Positions 45,882-58,480 of a stretch of 64,000 nt of DNA are shown here, piece after piece (position 1 is the stretch's first letter; the number at the start of each line of letters is the position of its first letter). Position numbers and translations under genes: made by a program. A model generated the notes under the pieces. It saw only the letters and a list, made by a program, of their open reading frames with translations, was not told where the DNA came from and searched no databases. This DNA comes from Zea mays (taxonomy: Eukaryota > Streptophyta > Magnoliopsida > Poales > Poaceae): NCBI RefSeq assembly GCF_902167145.1, contig NC_050102.1, positions 1,674,001-1,738,000 on the forward strand, given 5' to 3'.

Positions 45882-46560
45882 TGGGCTCTGCGAAGAGAAA
45901 GCAAAGGTTCCACTGGGAAGCGGCTTATCATATTTTGGTTTTGTAAGATACCTTTAAGTACTATTTGAACTTATCTGCATGTTACTTCCCCCTTGCTATG
46001 TGCGTTGTTATCAACTTCTTCCCTGTTGCTTGGCCCCTCTGGAATGTGGTCTCGACTTGTCGAGGCTGGATGCCAGTATATCTAAGAAAGAGTTGGTGAC
46101 CTGGCCCCCAGGAGGGTACTTCGACTGGGATCTAGACCTGCACGCAGCCTTAGCTAGGAAGTTTTAGTAGCGCACCCATCGGACCCATTAATTGGTATCC
46201 TTCATCTTTTGATAAAAACAATGGTGGCAAGCTTAAGCAGAATAAGATCACCATAAGGCAAATCTGGGGTCGAGTGAATCTCTTCATAACCTGGTGTTTA
46301 TGAGCATAAAACAACGGACCGGGTTTATAAGGGCGGACCTTACCGGGTTGGCGTACATACAAGTGCTACCTAGTTACAAAGGAAGAAAACTGCATTCCCC
46401 AGTTTTTCTTTTATGGGAAGAACTTACGGAGGTGCTCTATGTTCCAGGGATTGGGCAGAAACTCTCCTTCAGTTGTGGCGAGGCGGACACACCCGGGTCG
46501 TCATACTTCCGTCACCTTGAAGGGTCCTTCCCAGCTGGGGGAGAGTTTATGGAGCCCTTC
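45882..46560. other. G1 segment between the two convergent genes
   Basis: About 680 bp between the antisense-gene stop and the C-terminal end of integrase. No gene was recognised. It probably holds the convergent 3' ends of both transcripts. Confidence 0.5.
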
Positions 46561-49500
46561 TCAGTTCAGTACTCGCCTTAGGACTAGGTCCCCAACCCTG
46601 AGCTCCTTACTATGCACGAACCGTTGGTGGTAACGCCTGAGCGCTTGGTTGTACCGTGCATTTCGGATGGCTGCTTGCCATCTGCGCTCATCGATGAGGT
46701 CCACGTCTTCACGCTGCAGCTGTCCCTGCATAGATTCCTCGAAAGCCTGGACCCGAGGAGAACCCATGATGATTTCTGGGGGAAGACAGGCTTCGGCCCC
46801 GTAGACCAGGAAGAACGGGGTCTCCCCGGTGGCTCGGCTGGGTGTTGTTCGGTTCCCCCATAGCACGGATGGGAGCTCACTGACCTAATTCACACCATGC
46901 TTCTTCAAGTAGTCATAGGTGCGCGTCTTGAGTCCCTTGAGGATCTCTACATTTGCCCTTTCCGCTTGGCCATTGCTTCTAGGGTGGGCCACGGATGCGA
47001 AGCAGAGTTGGGTGCCGATGCCCTCGTAATATTCTTGGAAGATTCGACTTGTAAACTGGGTTCTGTTGTCCATGATGATACGGTTTGGGACCCCAAATCT
47101 ACAGACGATGGACTTGAGGAAAGCGACAGCGGCACCTTGGGTGATGTTGACCACAGGGGTGGCCTCTGGCCACTTAGTGAACTTGTCGATGGCGACATAG
47201 AGGTACCGGTACCCGCCAACGGCCCTGGGAAATGGCCCTAGGATATCCACCCCCCATATGGCGAATGGCCAAGAGGGTGGAATCATTTGCAGAGCCTGAG
47301 CTGGTGTGTGCATTTGTTTTGCGTGGAATTGACACGCCTTGCAGGACTTCACCATCTCAGCTGCATCCTGGAGAGCGGTTGGCCAGTAAAAGCCATGCCA
47401 GAAGGCCTTACCGACCAGTGTGCGGGATGATGAATGACTTCCGCAGTCTCCTCCATGGATCTCCGTGAGCAACTCATGGCCCTCTTCCTGGGTAATGCAT
47501 CGCATGTGAATGCCGTTGGGGCCACGGTGGTAGAGATCCCCTTCCACCACCGCGTAACGCTTAGCCAACCGCACTATGCGTTCTATGGACACATGGTCTT
47601 CAGGAAGGATATTCTCCTTTAGGTAGTCCCGGATCTCAGAGATCCATGCATCGGGACCACTATGAGATATTGGCTGCGATGCTAAGGGGCTGGCAGGCCC
47701 CCCTGTAGCATACACAGCCTTTGGTGGGTTCTGGGACGCCACCAGGACCGCTAGCTTTGAGGTGCTAGTCTCGCCCCCTTCGCCCAGTTTGGCAGGCTAG
47801 ACGGTGGGTCTCAGCAGCCGTCTTTCGAAGACGCCCTCGGGCACGGGTGCCTAAGTTGACCTTCACGAAGAGGTCATCTGCTACTGAGTTGTCGGCCCGA
47901 GGAACATGTTGCAGTTCTAGGGCCGTGAAGTCTTTCTCCAGTTTCCTTACGTGAAGAAGGTAGGCTGCGAGCCTGGGCTCATTGCAGCTACACTCTCCGC
48001 GGACTTGCTTGATGATCAGCTAGGAGTCTCCGTTTACCAGGAGCTGGTGGATGCCTAGGGATAGGGCCGCCGATAAGCCAAAGATCAGTGCCTCGTACTC
48101 TGCCATGTTGTTGGTGGCTTTGAACTCAAGGTGCACCATGTACTTCACTTGATCTCTGCTTGGGTCGATGAGGATCACCCCGGCCCCGCTGACTTGTTGG
48201 CGGGCAGACCCGTCGAAGTAGAGCGTCCAGTGGGGCTCGGTGAAGACCGGACCCCTGGGTTCCGCAGGTGTGGGGTCCGAGTCAGGACCCGGACCCCCAG
48301 GGACGCTTGAGGGGGGTGTCCACTCCACGATGAAGTCAGCCAGGACCTGACTCTTGATGGCGTGGCGAGGTCGGAAGTCCAGCTGGAACTCAGCGAGCTC
48401 CGCAGCCCACTTGGCAATGTTCCTATGGCGTTAGAGTTGTGGAGGATGGCCCTTAATGGGAAGGAGGTCACCACCACAATACTGTGCGCTTGGAAATAAT
48501 GGCGTAGTTTCCTGGACGCGACGAGCACAACATAGAAGAGTTTGTGCGTCTCAAGGTACCTGGTTTTCGCCTCATGGAGGACCTCACTGACGTAGTAGAG
48601 CGGCCTCTGAACGGTGCGGACCCCTGTAGCCGGTCCCAAGTTCTCAAGTTCCTGGCTTTCTGGTGCCGGTCTCTCGACGACCAACACCATGCTCACCGCT
48701 TCTGCGGCCGTCGCAATGTATAAATATAGTGGCTCCTCTAGTTCTGGAGCCACCAATATTGGCAGAGACACCAAGTGCTTTTTCAACTCCTGGAAGGCTT
48801 GCTCCGCCTCTTCGGTCCAAGAGAAGGGCCCGGATTTCCGTAGCAGCTTGAAGAAGGGCAGCGCTCTCTCAGCCAGCCTCGAAATGAAGCGGCTAAGGGC
48901 GACCAATGATCCCGTAAGCTTCTGGACGTCCTTGACTCGGGCCGGGGGCCTCATGCCTCAATCGCTCTGATCTTCTCCGAGTTTGCTTCAATGCCCCAGT
49001 ACGAAACCAGGAACCCTAGCAATTTCCCAGCGGAAATGCCGAAAACGTACTTGTCTGGGTTCAGCTTCGTGCGGGTTGCTCGTAGCTTGTCGAAGACCAG
49101 GGTCAAGTCTTCCACTAAGGTCGACCCTCTCTTAGTCTTGACCACGATGTCATCGACATAGACTTCTACTTTGTCTCTAATTAGGTCCCCGAAAGTCTTA
49201 CCCATTGCCCACACAAATGTAGGCAAGGAATTTTTCAGACCGTACGACATAACAACATAGCAGTAAAGCCCATCCACTGTTACAAAAGCGGTATGCTTTC
49301 TATCTTCCCTAGACATTTGGATTTGGTGGAAACCAGAGTAAGCGTCTAAGAATGATAATAGATCGCACCCAGAGGTAGAATCCACGATTTGGTCTATACG
49401 TGGCAGCGGATACGAGTCCTTGGGACAAGCCTTTTTCAGGCTGGTGTAGTCGATGCACATCCGGAGCTTCCCATTCGCTTTGGGGACAATGACTGGGTTG

Positions 49501-50018
49501 GCCAGCCATATTGGGTGATGAACCTCTTCGATGAAGCCAGCGTCTAGCAGCTTCCGGACCTCCTTTCGGATGAAGTCCTGTCGCTAAATAAACTGTTTGC
49601 GAGGCTTCTGACTCACCGGCCTGGCGTCGGGGTTGATCTTCAGGCAGTGCTCGATCACCTCCCTGGGGATCCCAGGCATCTGCAATGGCTCCCATGCGAA
49701 TATGTCGGCATTTGCCTGGAGGAAGGCGATGAGCGCGAGTTCCTATTTCTCGTCCAGATCACTCGCAATGCGAGTGGTCTGGGTGGAATCTGCAGCAAGA
49801 CGGATGGCTTTGATGGGGACACCATCCGCTCCGGATGGTTGTACCTTTGGCGCCTTGGGGGCGCCTTGGTACCGGAGGTTGAGGGATTCCTCCCTCCGTC
49901 GTCTGGGTGAGCAGTCTCTGCCGCTAGGGCATGCAGCTTTTCTAGACAGGCAGCCTGATACCACATTGCTATGGTATCTTTCACCTCCATTTTTTGTTTG
50001 ATTTGACATGAGGAACAT
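46561..50018 (-). pseudogene. pol: G1 pol (RT, RNase H, second RNase H, integrase), broken
   Basis: In element order: an N-terminal leader from 50018 with a TAG near 49744 (DEK*ELALIAF) and another near 49586 (KQFI*RQDF), then reverse transcriptase (CIDYTSLKKACPKDSYPLP, VEVYVDDIVVKTKRG). A frameshift lies near 48955, followed by RNase H (FSWTEEAEQAFQELK, LYLYIATAAEAV), a further break near 48420 and the second RNase H (LYFDGSARQQVSGAGVIL). After a gap comes integrase with D in WGVDILGPF, D in IIMDNRTQF and E in NGQAERAN, with a frameshift near 46870. Most stops could come from CAG-to-TAG changes. No active product is expected. Confidence 0.82.
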
Positions 50019-50124
50019 CTCCTGTCCTTTCTTTGACTCTTTTTCTTTTTTTATATGGGAAATGATCCCAAATGATAAGTGAATAGGTGTGGAAGTTATA
50101 ATTGTAAATAAACCAGGATCGAAT

Positions 50125-51155
50125 CTATGGAAGCATTGGTTTATACGTTCCTTTTAGTTTCGACTTTAGGGATACACGGTCACCCTGCACGGTGAGGACC
50201 CCAGTCAGGGATGGCATCTTAAGGACCAAATACCCGTAATAGGCAATGGCCATGAACCGGTACAGGGCTGGCCTGCCAATGATGGCGTTGAAGGGGAGGT
50301 TGACCTCCGCAACGTCGAACACGACGTTCGCTGTACGGAAATTCTCCTCAGTCCCAAATGTAACCGGGAGTGCGATGCTCCCAAGGGGATACACCGGCTG
50401 TGGGCCCACTTCGGAGAATGGGCGTGAGGGTCCTAGATGGGACCCCGAGATTTGCAGCTGCTTGAACGCAGCATGACTGATGACGTTGAGGCCTGCCCCG
50501 CCGTCAATCAACACATGGTGCAGTTGCATATTGGCGATGACAGGGGCGGTGATGAGTGGCAGCATGCCGGCCCCCACCATGTTGTTAGGGCAATCGAATG
50601 CCCCGAAGGAGATGGTGGTGCTCCTCCACCGTTGATGTGGGGCAGCCTTTAGGACCCCTGGGGTTGCCGACAGGATCTCTCGACGTAGGGACTTGACGTT
50701 CCTGTGGGAGGTGAGTTCCCAACTCCCGCCATACATGACGTATAACCTCTTGCGACGGTCGCTATCACCCCCGAAGTCAGAATCTCCAGCGGAGACGCTC
50801 TTGAGGTCCCCCTCGGGTGATTGATACCCAAGTTCTCGTTCTCCCGTGGCTACCTCGCCGTCGTCGACCTTATCTTTGCCAGGTCGGCGATGAGGTGGGG
50901 AACCGTCCTTGGAGGACTGCTCACGTCGCTTGCTGACACGTTTCGCGAGATCAATGATCTCGCGACACTCCGCGGCGCTGTGGCGACCGTTGGGGTGCAC
51001 AGGGCATGGGCCGCTGTTACCCCTCTGCGGCCGTGGGCGTTTGTTACGGTCGCCCCGTCCCCCGGTCGTGGCTACGATGACTAGAGCGGTGGACGTGATC
51101 TCTGGAAGTCGCGGTCCTTATTTTTCTTCTTACCGTCCCGGGGGACGGCACCCGA
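50125..51155 (-). pseudogene. gag: G1 gag 3' part and protease, truncated
   Basis: From right to left this encodes the end of gag with a zinc-knuckle-like CPVHPNGRHSAAECREI, then an acidic linker and a retropepsin domain with HVLIDGGAGLNVISHAAFK, where the usual DSG/DTG triad reads DGG, as is common in Tat elements. It ends with FNAIIGRPALYRF and a stop at 50125. A frame change occurs near 51060. The rest of gag was separated by the insertion at 51156. Confidence 0.75.
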
Positions 51156-54100
51156 TGTAGACCCCTAAAACTTAGCTATAAGTATATGCATGGTGATATT
51201 ATATTAATGAGTTATTTGGAAAATAAAATGAAGATTTATGCTAGCCCATGCAATACTTGTAAGGCATATATATTTCTTTTTACAAGCTAATCAATATATG
51301 AGATTATGCATCATGCAGGATTTTCTTGAGTTGTGCACTTAAATGGAGAACTAGAAATATTAAGGGTTGAAAACTATTCAAACTCAAATATGAAATTTGA
51401 AAATTTAAATAAGGAAAAGGAGATAACAGGAAACTAAAAAGAAACAGAACTGACCATGGGCCAAATTCCTTACTCAGCCCAACTCTCTACCCCCTGCCTT
51501 TCCTTCCCCCTTCAGCCGCGTGGGCCATAGGCCGGCCCACTCCCTGGTTCCAGCGACAATTGAAGTCATGTGCATGCAGTACCGCCTCTATGATAGACTG
51601 GTGGGACCCACCATTGCTGGACCTCCCCCCCACATCGGGCGCGCTCATGGGTGACGGCGGACCCTGTGCTAGCTCTATCCCCCTCCGTATCTCCTCTCCG
51701 CTTCGTGTGCTAGTGGTTGAAGGAACGGACTCCACGCAGACCCTGGCCAGCAGACAACCTCTCCACCGGTGTCGCCATGTTTCTTGACCGCGCGAAGTGC
51801 GGGGCCCCTGGACCGAACTCCATGGCGGACTCCACCCTTACCTCTATAAAACCAGGAGCCGCTAATCCAATCGTCACAATGCGCGAGCAAAACGAGAGAT
51901 GGATAGCAGAGTGAGGCCAAGAGCAGAAGAGAGTTGTGAGCGCGGTCGGAGTTTTGATCCGCGTGTGTTGAGGTCCTCGACAGCTCGGCGCGTGAAACCG
52001 ACGCTGCGGGCACCATCCGCACTCCGGCTGACCCCGCCTTCACGTCCTCCCGCTCCCGGCATGGAGTTCTACTGCTACTCGGGCTCCTCTAGTGAACTCA
52101 GCTCTTACCCCGCTTTGCGTAGCACGTTTCGGATTTAGGGATAGTCGCATTTGGGGTTAGATGGTTGTGCACCGGTGTGTTTGCCGCCGATCAGGCCATG
52201 GCGCCGCGCCCAATTTTCCTCAGCGAGAGAAAGAAGAAGGTGTCCTAGTCGTGGATGACGAAATCGATGGTATGGATTAGATCCTGGGATGTGCGGTTCT
52301 GGGCGTTCGATTCTTGATCTATGCTGGATCACTAGATCAAGATCCGACGGCCACTATCGCATATCGGTTCGGGTATGGTAGATCTAATGTGAACCATTGA
52401 TTTGAATCTGTGTGGTTCATATTGAGCCCTACCCCCTTCGCTGAACCAACTTTACAAATAGGACCACCTAGTTTCTATGAATTTACCCGCCGATCACCCA
52501 GTGCTATGCATTAACAGTTGTGCCCTCGAATTTCACAAATAAGCCCCTGGACTTTCCAAAATAGACCCTTGGGATCTATTTTGAGGTATAAAGTTTAAGT
52601 AAAAATGATTAGAAAACTTGTAAACCCCATAATCTACTCATTTTAATTCCGATTTGACTCGTTCAAATTGCGTTGGACTCGTACTAATATTACCTACATC
52701 ATATTTTACCAAGTAGCATGTTCTCAAAATACAAATAATTAATTTGTCCAACCTATGGTTATTAGATTAACGTGTTTAATCTGAGTAAATATAGGATTTT
52801 AATTTGGATCATCTACTAAAATATGAATATGTTATTAAAAGTTGAGTTAGTTATATCTTTTCTCACATAAATTATTTTAATCACCATAATATATAGTTTT
52901 ATTGATTAATCACTTAGAACCTAGTAAAACCATATCTTTTTAACCGTAGCTCCGAATTTAGTAATTCTTGTTCCCACGATCTCGTAGTGACGTGTAGATT
53001 ATTATTACGCAGTTTATTCTTATGATTGGTGTAATGTTAATTTTTGCCTATACCATGTTTGTCTGTATTGCTACGTTTAGCAGTGAGGACACGTGTCATC
53101 TGAAGATCATCCTGGTACCTGGAATCTCAAGTCCCAGGCAAGTTGTGTCCTTGATCACTTCTTTTTACCCACTCATGTTCTAATTAATCATAATGATATG
53201 CATAGGTTAATTTTTATGGGACCCAATAGGTTACCCTAGATTTGACTATCTTTATACCTTGTTTCACCACTGGTTTTACTACTAAATTTTTGGGTAGTAC
53301 ATGCTATTGCTTTATGTGGTTTTGGGTATAGAGATATTCATTACTCATGATTACACTTTTTATTATCTGTTCATTATTTACTGTTCATGATAAGATCATT
53401 ATGTTAATCGGAACATGGAGAACCACCCGGGAAAACAGTGCTACCACAAGGGTTTAATGGGACACCCTTGGCTGACTAACTAGGAAAGCTAGTGGAGGAC
53501 TACCTTACCCGAAAGGGGCAAGGGCAGTAGGGGAGTGTTCAGTGTAGGGAGGTCCTCGGGTTGATTTTGCTGCGAAGGCAGTCAAACGAGGGATTCCTGC
53601 ATTGGAGCTTCCTATAAACTGTAGCGGGTTTTCTGAAGCTAGTGGAACTTTGTAAAGGCCTCGTAGTGTTACCCTGCCTCGCCTCCTCGGTAGAGGTGTA
53701 TGGGATTGGTCGTCTCTTGGCAGATGGGTAACATGACTTGTGGGTAAAGATGCGCAACATCTGCAGAGTGTAAAACTGGTATACTAGTCGTGCTCACAGT
53801 CATGAGCAGCTCGGACACTCACATGATTAATTTATGGAACTAAATTCAATTTGTCATATGCATTTCATCGCAGGTAATGTTGTTACTTTTGTTCTATTAC
53901 TTAATTGGGTTAGTATTTACTTATACTTAGTAATTGCTAATAAAATTTTGACCAACTCTAAAAGCAATGCTCAGCTTCAACCATCCTCTTTGGTAAGCCT
54001 TACACTTTGTGAGCTCCCACCTTTGGCAAGTTTATGCACATTATTCCCCACAACTTGTTGAGCTATGAACGTATGTGAGCTCACTCTTGCTGTCTCACAC

Positions 54101-54382
54101 CCCCCATAGGTCAAGAGCAGGTACCACAGGATGAGGTGCATGGAGGATGTTGTGACGAGTTCGTGAGTGGTCTAGGCCGTCGTCTCCCAGTCAACTTTGG
54201 GTTGCTGGACCGTTGTCTCCTTATAATGTAATTATTTATTTTGTACAGAACTCCTATTATATAGTAAAGATGTGACATTCAATCCTGTGCCATGATTCAT
54301 CATATGTGTGAGACTTGGTCCCAGCACACCTGGTGATTATGTTCGCGCCCGGGTCTTAGTGCCCCGAAACCCGGGTGTGACA
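51156..54382 (+). repeat. 5' LTR of the long-LTR element
   Basis: A 3227-bp LTR. A CTCTATAAAACC sequence near 51842 is a plausible TATA box and matches CTCTATAAAACC near 56410 in the other LTR. Long stretches have no coding potential; the short GC-rich frames at 51487-52140 are chance openings. Confidence 0.85.
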
Positions 54383-55717
54383 GAAGTGGTATCAGAGCGA
54401 TGTTGACTGTAGGACGAAACCTAGATAGAATTGGACAACCATTATCTACTTACCTTTGCTACTCTGATTCTTTCTAAACTTTCCTTAATCTTTTCTCATC
54501 TATTTTTGGTTTACTCTGATTATTCTTACCTTTTTCTTTCCAAAGACAAATATGGATTTCACACTTTGAAATCTTATGCCTAAAGTGACCTTTAGGAATA
54601 GGAGACCTACTCTTAGGAACAAAATTAAAACTATTTTTATAGATATCTATGAACTTGAATGTTTGTTCTTATGACACTTGTCTGAGTTGGATCTTTGTTT
54701 GAATGTGATGTGGAGTAATGTCCACAATTACATCTGCATATACATATAGGAAAAAAATGGTTATAAAAATAACTAGATAAACTAGATTATCCCTCATTAA
54801 AGTATCTAGCCTAACAGTATCCATCTCATCTTGAAAGATTATATCCTACACTCGTAGATCCATCTTATCTTAAAAGATACTCATCTTATCTTGAAAAGAT
54901 CTTATGTCACCCTAATAGATCTAACTGACCTCAAAAGATTCTACCTTATCCTTATGGATTCATCTTGCCCTAATCAACATATTTATCCCACTCTAGAATA
55001 ACAACCATAAGCTAATCCAAAATTTATTTAGATCTTAACTAGTCTAATCTAGTCATATCCATCCTAATCTAGATTTTATCTAATCTATTATGATCTAATC
55101 TAGAGTAAGTTACTTAATGCTGGTACAAAAGATAAGGCCATACTCCTAATTCACTAAGCCTAAATTGGTAACTTAGATCAGCTCGGCCATACCCAACAAC
55201 TTGACCTACATAATGGGTTACATAACCTATCCAAACCATTCAGAAGCAAAACAATCCAACCAGGTTCTGTCTAATCTCATTTAACTCATAGCCACCTACT
55301 AAACTAGCTGCTCCACCTACTACTTTATCTTAACTACATGTCCCTAATTCGGATAACAACTTCAAGAACGAAGATCGAAGATGACCGACCTCATCAAATC
55401 AAGGAAGGATAAGATTCAAGCCAGATCTTAAAATGAATCAAGAGCCACAATCTTGGATGGAGTCTTTTCTTATCCTAATCTTTCTTACCCAAACCTATAA
55501 ATGCTTTAAAGATATCTTTTATCCTACATAATAATGTGGTTATACCTACGTATACCTATACTCTTCCAATCACCCACTATTGACTATAAAAAAATGAATG
55601 AGACTTTGGATTTTTGAACCAGTTATAGACTACAAGCCGAATTTACATACCAATCCTTTTGTATCCCCTTTCCTTATAAATCTCGAGGACGAGATTTCTG
55701 TTAAGGGGGGTAGGATT
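54383..55717 (+). other. Interior of the long-LTR element
   Basis: Primer site at 54387, then AT-rich non-coding DNA with degenerate short repeats of the type ATC(C/T)(A/T)TCTTATCTTGAAAAGAT and AGATCTAACT (about 54780-54960). The polypurine tract is at the right end. No gag or pol motif was seen in any frame. Confidence 0.8.
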
Positions 55718-57667
55718 TGTAGACCCCTAAAACTTAGCTATAAGTATATGCATGGTGATATTATATTAATGAGTTATTTGGAAAATAAAATGAAGATTTA
55801 TGCTAGCCCATGCATTACTTGTAAGGCATATATATTTCTTTTTACATGCTAATCAATATATGAGATTATGCATCATGCAGGATTTTCTTGAGTTGTGCAC
55901 TTAATTGGAGAACTTGAAATATTAAGGGTTGAAAACTATTCAAACTCAAAGTTGAAATTTGAAAATTTAAATAAGGAAAAGGAGATAACAGGAAACTAAA
56001 AAGAAACAGAACCGACCATGGGCCAAATTCCTTACTCAGCCCAACTCTCTACCCCCTGCCTTTCCTTCCCCCTTCAGCCACGTGGGCCATAGGCCGGCCC
56101 ACTCCCTGGTTCCAGCGACAATTGAAATCATGCGCATGCAGTATTGCCTCTATGATAGACTGGTGGGCCCCACCATTGTTGGACCTCCCCCACCCCCCAC
56201 ATCGGGCGCGCTCATGGGTGACGGCGGACCCTGTGCTAGCTCTATCCCCCTCCCTATATCCTCTCCACTTCGTGCGCTGGTGGTTGAAGGAACGGACTCC
56301 GCGCAGACCCTGGCCAGCAGACAACCTCTCCACCGGTGTCGCCATGTTTCTCAGCCGCGCGAAGTGCGGGGCCCCTCGACCGAACTCCATGGCGGACTCC
56401 GCCCTTACCTCTATAAAACCAGGAGCCGCTAATCCAATCGTCACAATGCGCGAGCAAAACGAGAGATGGATAACAGAGTGAGACCAAGAGCAGATGAGAG
56501 TTGTGAGCACGGTAGGAGTTTTGATCCGCGCGTGTCGGGGTCCTCGACAGCTCGGCGCATGACACCGACGTTGCGGGCACCATCCGCACTCCGGCTGACC
56601 CCGCCTTCGCGTCCTCCCGCTCCCGGCATGGAGTTCTACTGCTACTCGGGCTCCTCTGGTGAACTCAGCTCTTACCCCGCTTTGCGTAGCACATTTCGGA
56701 TTTAGGGATAGTTGCATTTTGGGTTAGATGGTTGTGCACCGGTGTGTTTGCCGCCGGTCAGGCCATGGCGCCGCGCCCAGTTTTCCTCAGTGAGAGAAAG
56801 AAGAAGGTGTCCTAGTCGTGGATGACGAAATCGATGGTATGGATTAGATCCTAGGATGTGCGGTTCTGGCCCTGTGCAGGATCACTGGATCAAGATCCGA
56901 CGGCCACTATCGCATACCGGTTCGGGTATGGTAGATCTAATCTGAACCATTGATTTGAATTTGTGTGGTTCATATTGAACCCTACCCCTTCGCTGAACCA
57001 ACTTTACAAATAGGACCCCCTGGTTTCTATGAATTTACCCGCCGATCACCCAGTGCTATGCATTAACAGTTGTGCCCTTGAATTTCACAAATAAGCCCAT
57101 GGACTTTCCAAAATAGACCCTTGGGATCTATTTTGAGGTATAAAGTTTAAGTAAAAATGATTAGAAAACTTGTAAACCCCATAATCTACTCATTTTAATT
57201 CCGATTTGACTCGTTCAAATTGCGTTGGACTCATACTAATATTACCTACATCATATTTTACCAAGTAGCATGTTCTCAAAATACAAATAATTAATTTGTC
57301 CAACCTATGGTTATTAGATTAACGTGTTTAATCTGAATAAATATAGGATTTTAATTTGGATCATCTACTGAAATATGAATATGTTATTAAAAGTTGAGTT
57401 AGTTATATCTTTTCTCACATAAATTATTTTAATCACCATAATATATAGTTTTATTGATTAATCACTTAGAACCTAGTAAAACCATATCTTTTTAACCGTA
57501 GCTCCGAATTTAGTAATTCTTGTTCCCACGATCTCGTAGTGACGTGTAGGTTATTATTACGCAGTATATTCTTATGATTGGTGTAATGTTAATTTTTGCC
57601 TATACCATGTTTATCTGTATTGCTACGTTTAGCAGTGAGGACACGTGTCATCTGAAGATTATCCTGG
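55718..57667 (+). repeat. 3' LTR of the long-LTR element, first 1950 bp
   Basis: This matches 51156-53115 with scattered substitutions and one replaced block near 56863-56880 (against 52300-52330). It stops at ATCCTGG, where G2 begins. The remaining 1.3 kb should follow G2 beyond the window. Confidence 0.85.
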
Positions 57668-58146
57668 TGTTGGAACTTGCTCTCCTGGGCAAGATGATCC
57701 AACGGGGGAGAGAAAGGAATGCAAACAAGGTTTTAACTCGAGATGACGTTTGCTCTGTTAATCCAGCCTCTCAAGGGCACTGTACGGGGGTATTTATAGG
57801 TGGATGAGCGCCCAACGTCTTGATGTAAGGATGCATGTGCCCTCAGGCACCTGAACTATCCCTGGAATATTCCCATAAGGGAGGGTTACAGACGGTCATT
57901 ACAGAAAAGCCATTACAAATCGGGCCCGTAACACACCTCTCCGTGCGGGGCCTGTTGAAATGGGCCGAATCCCACGTGGGCCTCCAGGTTGGGTGAGGGC
58001 GAGGGAAGGGGCGACTCCATCGTAGGCCTTCGTCTTGCAGTGTAGAGGACGAAGGGTGGACCTCGCCGGTCGTTTTGCTTCCGTTGGTGCAGCGAGGTTG
58101 ACGAAGGCTTGGAGCGAAGGGTAGCGTCTTCGCCTTCGCCCCAACA
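57668..58146 (-). repeat. 3' LTR of G2
   Basis: 479 bp with TG...CA ends: plus strand TGTTGGAACTTG to CCCCAACA, minus strand starting TGTTGGGGCGAAGG. The adjacent minus-strand tract CCCTCGGAGGGCAAA (58161-58147) is the likely polypurine tract and sets the minus orientation. Confidence 0.78.
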
Positions 58147-58313
58147 TTTGCCCTCCGAGGGACCAGTTCGACTAAGTCATCTGGTGCCGAAGACGTCGCT
58201 AGATGGTGGAGACGCTGCCCTCGCTCGAAGTGGTTCCATGGGGGTTTTTGATATGACCGTTGACGGACGCAATACTGTTGGACTGCGGGTTTCCCGAAGC
58301 GTCGTGTCCTGTG

Positions 58314-58320
58314 TATAAAA
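58314..58320 (+). promoter_or_regulatory. TATA box of the G2 antisense gene
   Basis: TATAAAA followed by GGGGGCGG lies outside the LTR, about 160 bp upstream of ATG 58481, on the strand opposite to pol. Confidence 0.55.
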
Positions 58321-58480
58321 GGGGGCGGCGCGGGTCAGGTTCTCTTACTTTTCTATGCGCCGCAAAACCCTAGCCTCCTTTTGAAAACGTTCGCACGCTC
58401 GCCTGCCCTCCTTGTTCCTGTTCGTCGGAGATCTGGCCTGCGTCAAGCAGACCGCTCGCCGCCACCGATGGTACGTAGCC

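Larger units (their letters stand above)
22728..51155 (-). mobile_element. Tat-lineage Gypsy element G1 (nested, truncated by the window)
   Basis: G1 survives in three blocks, 22728-25421, 34416-36365 and 45821-51155, separated by the Ji-like and Opie-like insertions and cut at 51156 by the non-autonomous LTR element. In element order (right to left) it has gag/protease (51155-50125), reverse transcriptase, RNase H, a second RNase H (48328-48020) and integrase (47742-46561). An antisense gene follows (plus strand 24421-45881 with gaps), then polypurine tract and 3' LTR. The second, archaeal-type RNase H (YFDGSARQQVSGAGVIL) and the antisense ORF are hallmarks of the Tat/Ogre-like lineage. All genes are broken. 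The 5' LTR must lie beyond 64000. Confidence 0.83.
51156..57667 (+). mobile_element. Non-autonomous long-LTR retrotransposon (LARD-like), interrupted
   Basis: The left LTR is 51156-54382 (TGTAGACCCC to GGTGTGACA, 3227 bp). The interior 54383-55717 is only 1335 bp and has no coding capacity. The second LTR starts at 55718 and is interrupted at 57668 by G2. The primer site TGGTATCAGAGC (54387-54398) and polypurine tract AAGGGGGGTAGGATT (55703-55717) are intact. The tract context GAGGACGAGATTTCTG and LTR end TGTGACA resemble chromovirus (Tekay-like) elements, which could supply proteins in trans; that pairing is inferred. By eye the LTRs differ by about 2-3 per cent over the first 300 bp. The left flank is CCGAT (51151-51155). 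Confidence 0.85.

Noticed and set aside
46885..47241. Plus-strand open frames over the G1 integrase
   Set aside because: The minus strand carries the complete integrase motifs; the plus-strand frames are shadows.
51487..52140. Short GC-rich open frames in the long LTR, repeated at 56049-56717
   Set aside because: They occur in both LTRs, shift frame between copies and have no family match; they are better explained as LTR sequence around the promoter.
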